Positions 19,364 to 27,912 of a DNA stretch of 48,429 bases are shown here, in pieces. Position numbers and translations under genes: made by a program. The DNA is from Actinomycetaceae bacterium. Lineage in GTDB: Bacteria > Actinomycetota > Actinomycetes > Actinomycetales > Actinomycetaceae. The notes beneath the pieces were generated by a model. It searched no databases. It was not told the origin of the DNA and saw only the letters and a list, made by a program, of their open reading frames with translations. The stretch lies in assembly GCA_015062745.1 (NCBI GenBank), contig SUUB01000003.1, positions 3,716 through 52,144 of the forward strand, written 5' to 3'. Each line of letters opens with the position of its first letter. Position 1 is the first letter of the stretch.

Positions 19364-20919
19364 CTCCCGTGAACGCCTCGCCCGGCCCGCAGCACCTCGA
19401 GTTGGGTGAGATCTGGCCCTCGCGAGATCATTTCTTGGAATTGGCGCGCACGCGGCGGGTAATCCCAGTAGTGGAGAAGTTGCTGCTCGATGACGCGGCC
19501 CCGCTGGGCATCTACCGGCGGCTGGCATGCGGTAGTGGAACCTTCATCCTTGAATCGGCAGAGCACGACGGTACCTGGGGACGCTGGTCCTTCATCGGAG
19601 TGCGTTCCGTGGCGCAGTTGGTGGCCACACGGGGACGGGCGGAATGGAAGGGAGAGGTCCCGGTTGGTCTTGCGCCGTCGGGCACGACGACGCAGCTGCT
19701 GGCTTCCGCACTGGAAGAACTGGAAGGAGCGGCTATAGAGGGTCTGCCCCCATTGACCGGGGGCCTGGTCGGCGCCCTGGGCTGGGATACGTTGTTCGAC
19801 TGGGAGCCGCGACTGCGCCGTCGGGCACCCCGTGAACTCGATACACCCGACTCCGTCATGTGCTTGACGACGGACCTGGTGGCTGTCGATCACCGCGACG
19901 GAACCGTGTGGCTGATCGCCAACGCAATCAACGCGAATAATCTGGCCTCCGGCGCCGCAGAGGCGTATGAGGATGCCGTGGCGAGGCTCGCCGCGATGGA
20001 GTCGGGCCTGCAATCTGCCGAGTCCATGCACGCACTGCGACGTGGGGAGGCGGCGGAATCGCAGCCGCAGTTGCGCACACCTCAGCCCGAGTTTGAGGCT
20101 GCGGTTCGCGCGGGGAAGGAGGCGATTCGCGACGGTGAGGTGTTCCAAGTCGTGCTCTCCCAGCGGGCGGATATTGACTGCCCGGCCGATGCACTCGACG
20201 TGTACCGGGTGTTGCGAACGATCAACCCGAGCCCCTATATGTATTGCCTACGCTTGGACGACGGGGCGGGTGGGGACTTCGCCGTCGTCGGGTCATCTCC
20301 GGAAACACTCATGCGGCTGGACAACGGCCACCTGACGTCCTTCCCCATTGCAGGTTCGCGGCCGCGCGGAGCCGATTGGGAGGAAGATCAACACCTGGCG
20401 CAAGAACTCCTCGCCGATCCGAAGGAGCTTTCCGAGCACGTCATGTTGGTGGATCTGGCTCGAAATGACCTTGCCAAGGTCTGTGTACCAGGAACGGTTG
20501 AAGTCCAGGAACTCATGGAGGTCAAACGTTTCAGTCATATCATGCATATTTCATCCACGGTTTCCGGACGCCTGGCACCTGGTTATAACTCGGTCGACTG
20601 CCTACGGGCGACGTTCCCGGCCGGCACGTTGTCGGGAGCTCCTAAACCGCGCGCCATCGAGATTATTGACGCACTGGAGCCGGCACGGCGTGGCATTTAT
20701 GGTGGCGTCATCGGCTATTTTGATTTTTGCGGGAACGCCGACCTGGCAATCGCGATCCGCACCGCTGTTCTTGCCGCCGGGAAGGCAAGTGTGCAGGCAG
20801 GAGCGGGAATCGTGGCGGATTCGGTTCCACAGACGGAATTCGTGGAGACTCGGAACAAGGCTGCCGCCGCAGTGCGTGCCATTCAGATTGCCGGCGCATT
20901 GCGTCCGGTGGGCGGATAA
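19360..20919 (+). CDS. trpE: Anthranilate synthase component I
   Basis: FQVVLSQRADIDCPA; VDLARNDLAKVCVPGTVEV; LRATFPAGTLSGAPKPRAIEIID; 4-bp overlap with hisI. Confidence 0.96.
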   Translation: MTPVNASPGPQHLELGEIWPSRDHFLELARTRRVIPVVEKLLLDDAAPLGIYRRLACGSGTFILESAEHDGTWGRWSFIGVRSVAQLVATRGRAEWKGEVPVGLAPSGTTTQLLASALEELEGAAIEGLPPLTGGLVGALGWDTLFDWEPRLRRRAPRELDTPDSVMCLTTDLVAVDHRDGTVWLIANAINANNLASGAAEAYEDAVARLAAMESGLQSAESMHALRRGEAAESQPQLRTPQPEFEAAVRAGKEAIRDGEVFQVVLSQRADIDCPADALDVYRVLRTINPSPYMYCLRLDDGAGGDFAVVGSSPETLMRLDNGHLTSFPIAGSRPRGADWEEDQHLAQELLADPKELSEHVMLVDLARNDLAKVCVPGTVEVQELMEVKRFSHIMHISSTVSGRLAPGYNSVDCLRATFPAGTLSGAPKPRAIEIIDALEPARRGIYGGVIGYFDFCGNADLAIAIRTAVLAAGKASVQAGAGIVADSVPQTEFVETRNKAAAAVRAIQIAGALRPVGG

Positions 20920-20971
20920 GCGGCACGGGCCACGATCAGGCTAGAGTGGGATTCCGGAAGGACGGTGGAAG

Positions 20972-21790
20972 ATGAGCGTACTTGATGAGATCATCGCCGG
21001 GGTACGAGAGGATGTCGCACGTAGGCAGGCCGATGTCAGCCTCGACCAACTCAAGGAACGCGCCTCCCGTATTCCCGGTGCCATCGATGCAGAAGCCGCA
21101 TTACGCGGCGGGGCTCACCGGAATGTCGCCATTATTGCCGAATGCAAGAGATCGAGCCCGTCGCGGGGTCGCCTGGCGGAGATTGCCGATCCGGCGACAC
21201 TCGCCGGCGAGTATCAGGACGGCGGTGCCTCCGCCATCTCGGTCCTCACCGAGGAACGGCGTTTTCATGGCAGCTTGGACGACCTTGATGCCGTGCGGGC
21301 ACGTGTGGACATTCCCGTATTACGCAAGGATTTCATCGTGTCGCCTTACCAGATATGGGAGGCCCGGGCGCACGGTGCGGACGCGGTGTTGCTGATTGTT
21401 GCGGCCTTGGAGCAGACCGTGCTGACCTCCTACGTGGAACGTGTCCACTCGCTGGGTATGACCGCATTGGTGGAAACGCACGATCGGGAGGAGGCGCGGC
21501 GAGCACTTGGTGCCGGAGCACGGGTGATTGGCGTGAACGCCAGGGATCTGAAGACACTGGAGGTCAATCGTTCCGTCTTCGATCAGGTCGTTGACATCCT
21601 GCCGGACCATGTGGTCCGAGTTGCGGAATCCGGTGTGCGCGGACCACAAGACGTTCTTGACTATGCTCGTTCGGGAGCCGATGCGGTTCTTGTGGGCGAA
21701 GCACTTGTGACCAGCGGGAGTCCCAGCGCTGCGGTGCGCGACATGGTGGCCGTGGGGCAGCATCCCTCTCTCGATGCGATGGAGCGATAA
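20972..21790 (+). CDS. trpC: Indole-3-glycerol phosphate synthase
   Basis: [54 protein letters not shown]. Confidence 0.96.
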   Translation: MSVLDEIIAGVREDVARRQADVSLDQLKERASRIPGAIDAEAALRGGAHRNVAIIAECKRSSPSRGRLAEIADPATLAGEYQDGGASAISVLTEERRFHGSLDDLDAVRARVDIPVLRKDFIVSPYQIWEARAHGADAVLLIVAALEQTVLTSYVERVHSLGMTALVETHDREEARRALGAGARVIGVNARDLKTLEVNRSVFDQVVDILPDHVVRVAESGVRGPQDVLDYARSGADAVLVGEALVTSGSPSAAVRDMVAVGQHPSLDAMER

Positions 21791-21792
21791 GC

Positions 21793-23022
21793 GTGACAGA
21801 CAATCTTTTGGGGGCCGCGTCGGGCCCGTATTTCGGTGATTTCGGTGGACGCTATGTGCCGGAGGCTCTGATCGCCGCGTTGGATGAGGTGGCCGAAGCC
21901 TGGTCGCGTCTGCGCAACGATGCACAATTCCGGGAGGAGTTGGATCGTCTCAACCGGACGTACGCCGGACGGCCCTCTATTATCACGGAGGTTCCCCGTT
22001 TCTCCCAGCATGCCGGCCAGGCTCGTGTGATTCTCAAACGCGAGGACCTCAACCATACGGGCTCACACAAGATCAATAACGTGCTCGGCCAGGCTCTGCT
22101 GACCAAGGCACTGGGGAAGAAGCGAATTATCGCGGAAACCGGTGCGGGCCAACACGGAGTTGCCACCGCAACCGCGGCGGCGCTGCTCGGCCTGGAATGC
22201 ACCATCTATATGGGTGCCGAGGATGTGCGCAGGCAGGCGCTGAACGTTGCCAGAATGGAACTGCTCGGCACCCGCGTCGTGGGGGTGACAGCCGGTTCAC
22301 AGACTCTGAAGGACGCCATTAACGAGGCGTTCCGCGACTGGGTCACCAATGTCGAGACTACGAACTACGTGTTCGGCACCGCGGCCGGTCCACATCCCTT
22401 CCCCGAGCTGGTGCGCGACCTTCAGAAGGTGATAGGCGACGAGGCCCGGGCGCAGGTTTTGGAGTTGACCGGGCGACTGCCCGATATCGTGTGCGCCTGC
22501 GTAGGCGGTGGATCCAACGCCATCGGTACGTTCAATGCGTTTCTCGATGACCCGGCAGTTCGCCTTGTCGGTCTGGAGGCCGGAGGCGACGGCGTGGAGA
22601 CGGGGCGAACGGCCGCCTCGATCAACGGTGGCAGCCTCGGAGTATTCCAGGGATCGCGTTCCTATATGTTGCAGGACGACGACGGCCAGACCATCGAGTC
22701 GCACTCGATTTCGGCAGGTTTGGATTACCCGGGAGTCGGACCGGAGCATGCATGGCTCTCCTCCATCGGCCGCGCCGAGTACCGGCCGATTAACGACGAC
22801 GACGCCATGGAGGCTTTCCGTCTGCTCTGCCAAGAGGAGGGCATCATCCCGGCGATCGAGTCATCGCACGCGTTGGCGGGGGCATTGGCATTGGGCCGTG
22901 AGGCGGCCGAGGCCGGCGATCCGGCGCCCATCATCTTGGTGTGCCTGTCCGGGCGTGGTGATAAAGACGTAGAAACCGCAATGAGCTATTTCGGGATCGA
23001 CGGTAGGGGAGGCCTGCAGTGA
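21793..23022 (+). CDS. trpB: Tryptophan synthase beta subunit
   Basis: [46 protein letters not shown]. Confidence 0.97.
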   Translation: MTDNLLGAASGPYFGDFGGRYVPEALIAALDEVAEAWSRLRNDAQFREELDRLNRTYAGRPSIITEVPRFSQHAGQARVILKREDLNHTGSHKINNVLGQALLTKALGKKRIIAETGAGQHGVATATAAALLGLECTIYMGAEDVRRQALNVARMELLGTRVVGVTAGSQTLKDAINEAFRDWVTNVETTNYVFGTAAGPHPFPELVRDLQKVIGDEARAQVLELTGRLPDIVCACVGGGSNAIGTFNAFLDDPAVRLVGLEAGGDGVETGRTAASINGGSLGVFQGSRSYMLQDDDGQTIESHSISAGLDYPGVGPEHAWLSSIGRAEYRPINDDDAMEAFRLLCQEEGIIPAIESSHALAGALALGREAAEAGDPAPIILVCLSGRGDKDVETAMSYFGIDGRGGLQ

Positions 23023-23813
23023 GTACCGCCAATGTGATCGACGCGCGACGGGCAGCGGGGCAGGCCGCCTTTGTCGGCTACCTGCCCGTGGGCTTCCCGG
23101 ACTTCGCCGGCAGTGTGCGTGCCGCGCGCGAATTGGCCGCTGCCGGTGCAGATATCATCGAGCTTGGTCTGCCCTATTCAGATCCAACGATGGATGGCGG
23201 CACAATCCAGGTTGCCGCGCAGCGGGCGCTCGATGAGGGCTTCCGAGTCGACGATGTGTTCCGCGCGGTCGAGCAGGTGGCGCTGACCGATGTCACCGTC
23301 CTCGTCATGACGTACTACAACCCGGTGTTCAAGCGCGGAGTGGACCGATTTGCAGCCGATTTGGCGCAGGCCGGGGGAGCGGGCCTGATTACGCCCGATC
23401 TCATCCCCGATGAGGCGGCGGATTGGATTGCCGCCTCCGACGCCTACGACCTGGATCGCGTATTCCTGGTAGCACCTTCGTCTCGCGATGACCGTTTGGC
23501 CCGGACAGCGGCTGCTTCGCGCGGGTTCGTCTACGCCGCGTCAACCATGGGTGTGACGGGGGAACGCACAACTTTGGACAGTCGCGCCCGGCAGTTGGTA
23601 TCGCGTACGCGCGCCGCAGGAGCTGAGCGTGTCTGTGTGGGTATCGGCGTGTCTACCCCGACACAGGCACGGGAGGTGGCATCGTATGCCGACGGTGTCA
23701 TCGTTGGCTCGGCCTTGGTCCGTTGCCTGTTGGATTCCGACCGAGATGCCGGCGTGAGGGCCCTGCGTGAGACGGCGGAGTCCTTGGTCGCTGGAGCGCA
23801 TGGAGAACGCTGA
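23019..23813 (+). CDS. trpA: Tryptophan synthase alpha subunit
   Basis: [61 protein letters not shown]. Confidence 0.96.
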   Translation: MSTANVIDARRAAGQAAFVGYLPVGFPDFAGSVRAARELAAAGADIIELGLPYSDPTMDGGTIQVAAQRALDEGFRVDDVFRAVEQVALTDVTVLVMTYYNPVFKRGVDRFAADLAQAGGAGLITPDLIPDEAADWIAASDAYDLDRVFLVAPSSRDDRLARTAAASRGFVYAASTMGVTGERTTLDSRARQLVSRTRAAGAERVCVGIGVSTPTQAREVASYADGVIVGSALVRCLLDSDRDAGVRALRETAESLVAGAHGER

Positions 23814-23823
23814 CGCCGGCTTG

Positions 23824-23863
23824 AGGTAGACTGACCATCTACTTTAGGTAGACCGACCATCTA
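23824..23863 (+). repeat. Tandem 18-bp near-identical boxes AGGTAGAC(T/C)GACCATCTA, 22-bp period
   Basis: Copies at 23824-23841 and 23846-23863 differ at one base; each has TAGA-N7-TCTA partial dyad; located between trpA and lgt. Confidence 0.8.
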
Positions 23864-23877
23864 AAGGAGCAGGCGCA

Positions 23878-24933
23878 GTGGTTCCCCTTTCCATCCCGTC
23901 GCCATCGGATTCTGTCTGGCATATTGGTCCAGTTCCGATTCGGGCATACGCTATCGCGATTATCATCGGTATTCTTCTCGCCTGGTATATCCTCGACCGT
24001 CGCTATCGCGCCAAGGGCGGACCCGGTGAGGCCACGGTAGATATCGCAATGTGGGCGGTTGTCTTCGGTATCCTCGGGGCGAGGATCTACCATGTGATCA
24101 CGGATAACCAGCTGTATTTCGGGCCGGGTCGCAACCCGATCAAAGTCCTTTACATCTGGGAGGGCGGCCTGGGCATCTGGGGTGCAATCACACTCGGCGG
24201 TGTGGGTGTCTACCTCGCCTGTAGGCGGCTCGGCCTTCGCCTAGCGCCGGTTGCGGACGCATTGGCACCCGGATTGCTGGTGGCGCAGGCCGTGGGAAGA
24301 ATCGGTAACTACTTCAACCAGGAGCTTTACGGTAAGCCCACCGATGTGCCGTGGGCTCTAGAAGTGGATAGCGCGCATCGGGTAGCGGGATACGCGGCGG
24401 AGGCGACTTTCCACCCGACCTTCCTATACGAACTATTGTGGTGCCTCGCCGGAGCGCTCGTTCTACTGTGGCTGGAACGGCGCTTCGATCTGGTGGCGGG
24501 TCAGCTTTTCGCCGCCTATGTCATGGTGTACACGGCCGGGCGGATGTGGATCGAGACTCTACGCATCGACACCGCACACCACATCCTTGGATTGCGGCTG
24601 AACGTATGGACGGCAATTATCGTCTTCCTCGGTGGTTTGATTGCGCTGGTTCTGCTGCGTCGCCGCTATCGGGAGCACCCGGATGCCAACGATATTTGGC
24701 GTGCCGGTAAGGACCCTTCCCGAGAAGACTCCGGTTCGGACCGCGCAGAAGACGCACATGACGGGCAGGACGACGTCGACGGTGAGGATCCCGCTGAAAG
24801 TGAGGATCCCGCCGAAGACGAGGATCCGGATGTCGAGGACACCTCCGCCGAGGGCGAAGATGACTCCGCGCACAGCGATACGGAAGAGTCAGCCTCCTCC
24901 GGAGCCGATCACAGCGCGCATAGCCCCGCGTGA
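23878..24933 (+). CDS. lgt: Prolipoprotein diacylglyceryl transferase with long acidic C-terminal extension
   Basis: IRAYAIAIIIGILLAWYI, GARIYHVITD, GRIGNYFNQELYGKPT; GTG start with AAAGGAG SD; last ~80 aa rich in D/E. Confidence 0.93.
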   Translation: MVPLSIPSPSDSVWHIGPVPIRAYAIAIIIGILLAWYILDRRYRAKGGPGEATVDIAMWAVVFGILGARIYHVITDNQLYFGPGRNPIKVLYIWEGGLGIWGAITLGGVGVYLACRRLGLRLAPVADALAPGLLVAQAVGRIGNYFNQELYGKPTDVPWALEVDSAHRVAGYAAEATFHPTFLYELLWCLAGALVLLWLERRFDLVAGQLFAAYVMVYTAGRMWIETLRIDTAHHILGLRLNVWTAIIVFLGGLIALVLLRRRYREHPDANDIWRAGKDPSREDSGSDRAEDAHDGQDDVDGEDPAESEDPAEDEDPDVEDTSAEGEDDSAHSDTEESASSGADHSAHSPA

Positions 24934-25081
24934 CGGTTCCGGGCGCTTATATGCGCGGCATGGCCGCCCAGGCGAGTGGCGTAACGACCTGTGCCACGCT
25001 CTTGAGCGATAGTCACTATTGTGGTCAGCGCAACCAAGCCGCCTAGTCTTCTTCGCACGCCCCTCAGGTAGAATTTGTGCC

Positions 25082-26509
25082 ATGCGTAGAGCGAAGATTG
25101 TCTGCACTCTCGGCCCGGCCACCGACACCCAGGAAAGAATCCTCGAACTGGCCGAAGCTGGAATGAATGTTGCGCGCATCAATGCGTCGCATGGTTCTCA
25201 CGAAGAACACGAAGAGCGAATCGCGCGCGTACGCAAGGCGGCGGAGGCTACAGGCAAGGCGATCGCGGTACTTGTTGATTTACAAGGTCCGAAGATTCGT
25301 CTGGGCACGTTCCCGGACGGTCCGGTTGACCTCGGTGTCGGCGACAGCTTTACCATTACGACCGAGGATGTTCCCGGTACAAAGGAACTTGCCTCGACGA
25401 CGTTCAAGGGGCTGCCCGGAGATTGCCATCCCGGCGACAGCATTCTGATCGACGATGGAAAGGTCGCCGCGCGTGTGACCAGCGTCGACGGGCCGCGCGT
25501 GCACACCACGATCGAAGTCGCCGGGCGGGTATCCGATCACAAGGGGATTAATCTTCCCGGCGTGGCGGTGTCGGTCCCGGCACTGTCCGCGAAGGACCGG
25601 GAGGATCTCGAATGGGCGCTGAGAATAGGCGCGGATATCATCGCCCTGTCGTTCGTGCGCTCTCCGGCGGATATTGATGATGTTCACCAGATCATGGATC
25701 AGGTGGGTGTACGGCTGCCAGTTATCGCCAAGATTGAGAAGCCGCAGGCCGTGGCGAATCTGGACGGCATTATTCGCGCCTTCGACGGGATCATGGTGGC
25801 GCGAGGCGACCTGGGAGTAGAGGTTCCGCTCGAGCAGGTGCCCATCGTGCAGAAGCGTGCCATCGATCTGGCACGCAAGCGTTCGAAGCCGGTGATCGTC
25901 GCTACACAGGTCTTGGAGTCGATGATCCAGAATCCGCGCCCAACCCGTGCGGAGGCCTCTGACTGCGCAAACGCGATTATTGACGGCGCGGATGCGGTCA
26001 TGCTCTCCGGTGAGACTTCTGTTGGTTTGTACCCGATCGAATGTGTACAGACTATGGCGAATATCATCGAATGGGCCGAAGAGCACGGCATGGAGCAGAT
26101 CCCCTTGCTAGGTAATCTGCACAAGACGCGCAACGGAGTACTGACGCGCGCCGCCGTCGAAATCGGCGAATCGCTCGGCGTCGCCTACATCGTGGTGTTC
26201 ACCGAATCGGGCCAAACCGCCCGGCGAGTGGCACGTTTGCGCTCACGACTTCCGTTGCTCGTGTTCACGCCGGATCCGCGCGTGCGTAACCAGCTCGCAT
26301 TGACATGGGGCATCGAAACGTTTACTGTTCCGCATGTCAAGCATACGGATGACATGGTGGCCCAGGTTGACCACCTGTTGCGCGAAATGGAGTTGGCTGA
26401 GGACGGAGAACGCATCGTCGTCATCGCTGGAATGCCTGCCGGCGTTTCCGGTTCCACGAATACGATCCGTGTGCATAAGATGGGTGAGACCCTGCCGCGT
26501 CGCGGCTAG
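25082..26509 (+). CDS. pyk: Pyruvate kinase
   Basis: RRAKIVCTLGPATDTQERILELAEAGMNVARINASHG; VARGDLGVEVPLEQVP; AVMLSGETSVGLYPIE. Confidence 0.97.
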   Translation: MRRAKIVCTLGPATDTQERILELAEAGMNVARINASHGSHEEHEERIARVRKAAEATGKAIAVLVDLQGPKIRLGTFPDGPVDLGVGDSFTITTEDVPGTKELASTTFKGLPGDCHPGDSILIDDGKVAARVTSVDGPRVHTTIEVAGRVSDHKGINLPGVAVSVPALSAKDREDLEWALRIGADIIALSFVRSPADIDDVHQIMDQVGVRLPVIAKIEKPQAVANLDGIIRAFDGIMVARGDLGVEVPLEQVPIVQKRAIDLARKRSKPVIVATQVLESMIQNPRPTRAEASDCANAIIDGADAVMLSGETSVGLYPIECVQTMANIIEWAEEHGMEQIPLLGNLHKTRNGVLTRAAVEIGESLGVAYIVVFTESGQTARRVARLRSRLPLLVFTPDPRVRNQLALTWGIETFTVPHVKHTDDMVAQVDHLLREMELAEDGERIVVIAGMPAGVSGSTNTIRVHKMGETLPRRG

Positions 26510-26515
26510 GCTATT

Positions 26516-26598
26516 GCTCCCGTGGTGGAATTGGCAGACACACCGCACTCAAAATGCGGCGCCTTCAAAGCGTGCGGGTTCGAGTCCCGCCGGGAGCA
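26516..26598 (+). tRNA. tRNA-Leu (anticodon CAA)
   Basis: Acceptor GCTCCCG/CGGGAGC, anticodon stem CCGCA/TGCGG with loop CTCAAAA, TTCGAGTC T-loop, class II long variable arm; downstream of pyk. Confidence 0.95.
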
Positions 26599-26739
26599 CA
26601 GGCATGGTTGGCGGTCCTGAGACCGAGGAAAGAAAGGTAAGAAACGGGCGTGACCTGCGAAGATCTATGATTCGCCGGTCGGAGGCGTTATTATGAAACA
26701 GTCCAATAGATGGCGCCCGTCAAAGGAGACAGTGACAGC

Positions 26740-27366
26740 ATGGCAGAGGATGAGGTAACGGAATCACAGTCCGCCGAATCACAGCGGCAGCGCGTCCGCG
26801 CGCTCGTCGTCGAGGATGAGGCGTTGATCCGGCTCGATATCGTCGAAACGCTTGAGGATGCAGGATACGAGGTGGTCGGGCAGGCCGGCGATGGTGAGAA
26901 GGCCATTGAGCTTGCCGACGAACTCGAGCCTGAATTAATCGTTATGGATGTCAAGATGCCCGGGATGGATGGCATTACTGCGGCCGATCGCATCCTGCAG
27001 GATCGCCGATGCGCGATTGTTATGCTCACGGCCTTCTCGCAGAGCGAGTTGGTTGAGCGGGCACGCGATGCGGGGGCCATGGCATACGTGGTCAAGCCTT
27101 TCACTCCTGCTGAACTCATTCCGGCGGTTGAGATCGCCGTCTCGCGCAGTCAGGAAATCGAAGCGTTGGAAGGTGAAGTCGCGAGCCTGACCGAACAGTT
27201 CGAGACTCGTAAGAGGGTCGACCGTGCGAAGGGGCTGCTGCAAGCGCGTATGGGGCTCACGGAGCCGGAAGCATTTCGATGGATTCAAAAGACGTCGATG
27301 GATCGGCGTCTGACCATGCGTGAGGTGGCAGATGCCGTCATCGATCAGGTCGGTGGCAAAGACTAA
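26740..27366 (+). CDS. pdtaR: ANTAR-domain response regulator (PdtaR-like)
   Basis: Receiver domain VVEDEALIRLDIVETLEDAGYEVVG, VMDVKMPGMDGITAA; C-terminal ANTAR (RVDRAKGLLQARMGLTEPEAFRWIQKTSMDRRLTMREVADAVI); SD AAAGGAG. Confidence 0.93.
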   Translation: MAEDEVTESQSAESQRQRVRALVVEDEALIRLDIVETLEDAGYEVVGQAGDGEKAIELADELEPELIVMDVKMPGMDGITAADRILQDRRCAIVMLTAFSQSELVERARDAGAMAYVVKPFTPAELIPAVEIAVSRSQEIEALEGEVASLTEQFETRKRVDRAKGLLQARMGLTEPEAFRWIQKTSMDRRLTMREVADAVIDQVGGKD

Positions 27367-27383
27367 CCGCATTGAGCCACGAC

Positions 27384-27414
27384 GAGGGGCTGGGGTCGTA
27401 TACCCCAGCCCCTC
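27384..27414 (+). terminator. Intrinsic (possibly bidirectional) terminator hairpin
   Basis: Perfect 12-bp stem GAGGGGCTGGGG-TCGTATA-CCCCAGCCCCTC between convergent pdtaR and thioesterase genes. Confidence 0.85.
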
Positions 27415-27454
27415 GCCCTTTGGACCTCGCGGTAGATTTTCCCGTGCCGATTCG

Positions 27455-27856
27455 CTAAGCGCCGGGATTTCTGACGTACACCGCGGTGAGACGCCCAGCC
27501 GCCGTCAGAACTCCGGCGTCGTCGCGCACATGTACCTGAGCACAGAAGCTCGAACGTCCTTCCGATAAGACGGTGGCGGTCGCGGTGACATGGCCTGTCA
27601 GCGCCGAGCGAAGTTGGCTGACGGAGAGTTCGGTCCCCACCGGAATACGCCCTTCGGGCGCGTGAAAGCTGGCGAGGATTGAACCGGCATGTTCGATTAA
27701 CACGCCATTCGCGCCACCGTGTAAGAGTCCGACGGGCTGGGTGTTTCCGGCCACAGGTAGGCGCATACGTACCTGCAGTGGTGTTGCCTCGATCAACTCG
27801 GCACCCATCGTGTTTGCCAAGGCGCCCAGATCATGTACGAACAGGTTGTCACTCAT
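27455..27856 (-). CDS. PaaI-family (hotdog) thioesterase
   Basis: Likely start MSDNLFVHDLGALANTMGAELIEATPLQVRMRLPVAGNTQPVGLLHGGANGVLIEHAGS; typical LHGG motif. Confidence 0.85.
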   Translation of the reverse strand: MSDNLFVHDLGALANTMGAELIEATPLQVRMRLPVAGNTQPVGLLHGGANGVLIEHAGSILASFHAPEGRIPVGTELSVSQLRSALTGHVTATATVLSEGRSSFCAQVHVRDDAGVLTAAGRLTAVYVRNPGA

Positions 27857-27912
27857 GGGACGATAGTACGCGTTGGACACCGCAACCCGCTTCCTGCCGT
27901 AGGCTTGTGTCT

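Noticed and set aside
19228-20148. 306-aa minus-strand ORF
   Set aside because: Antisense to hisI/trpE; no domain signature.
19360-20919. Possible trp leader attenuator upstream of trpE
   Set aside because: trpE overlaps hisI by 4 bp; there is no leader space here.
27679-27912. N-terminal 78-codon extension of polA in the ORF track
   Set aside because: Overlaps the divergent thioesterase gene; PolA homology starts at VNTLLLVDGHSIAFR, with a -10 just upstream.
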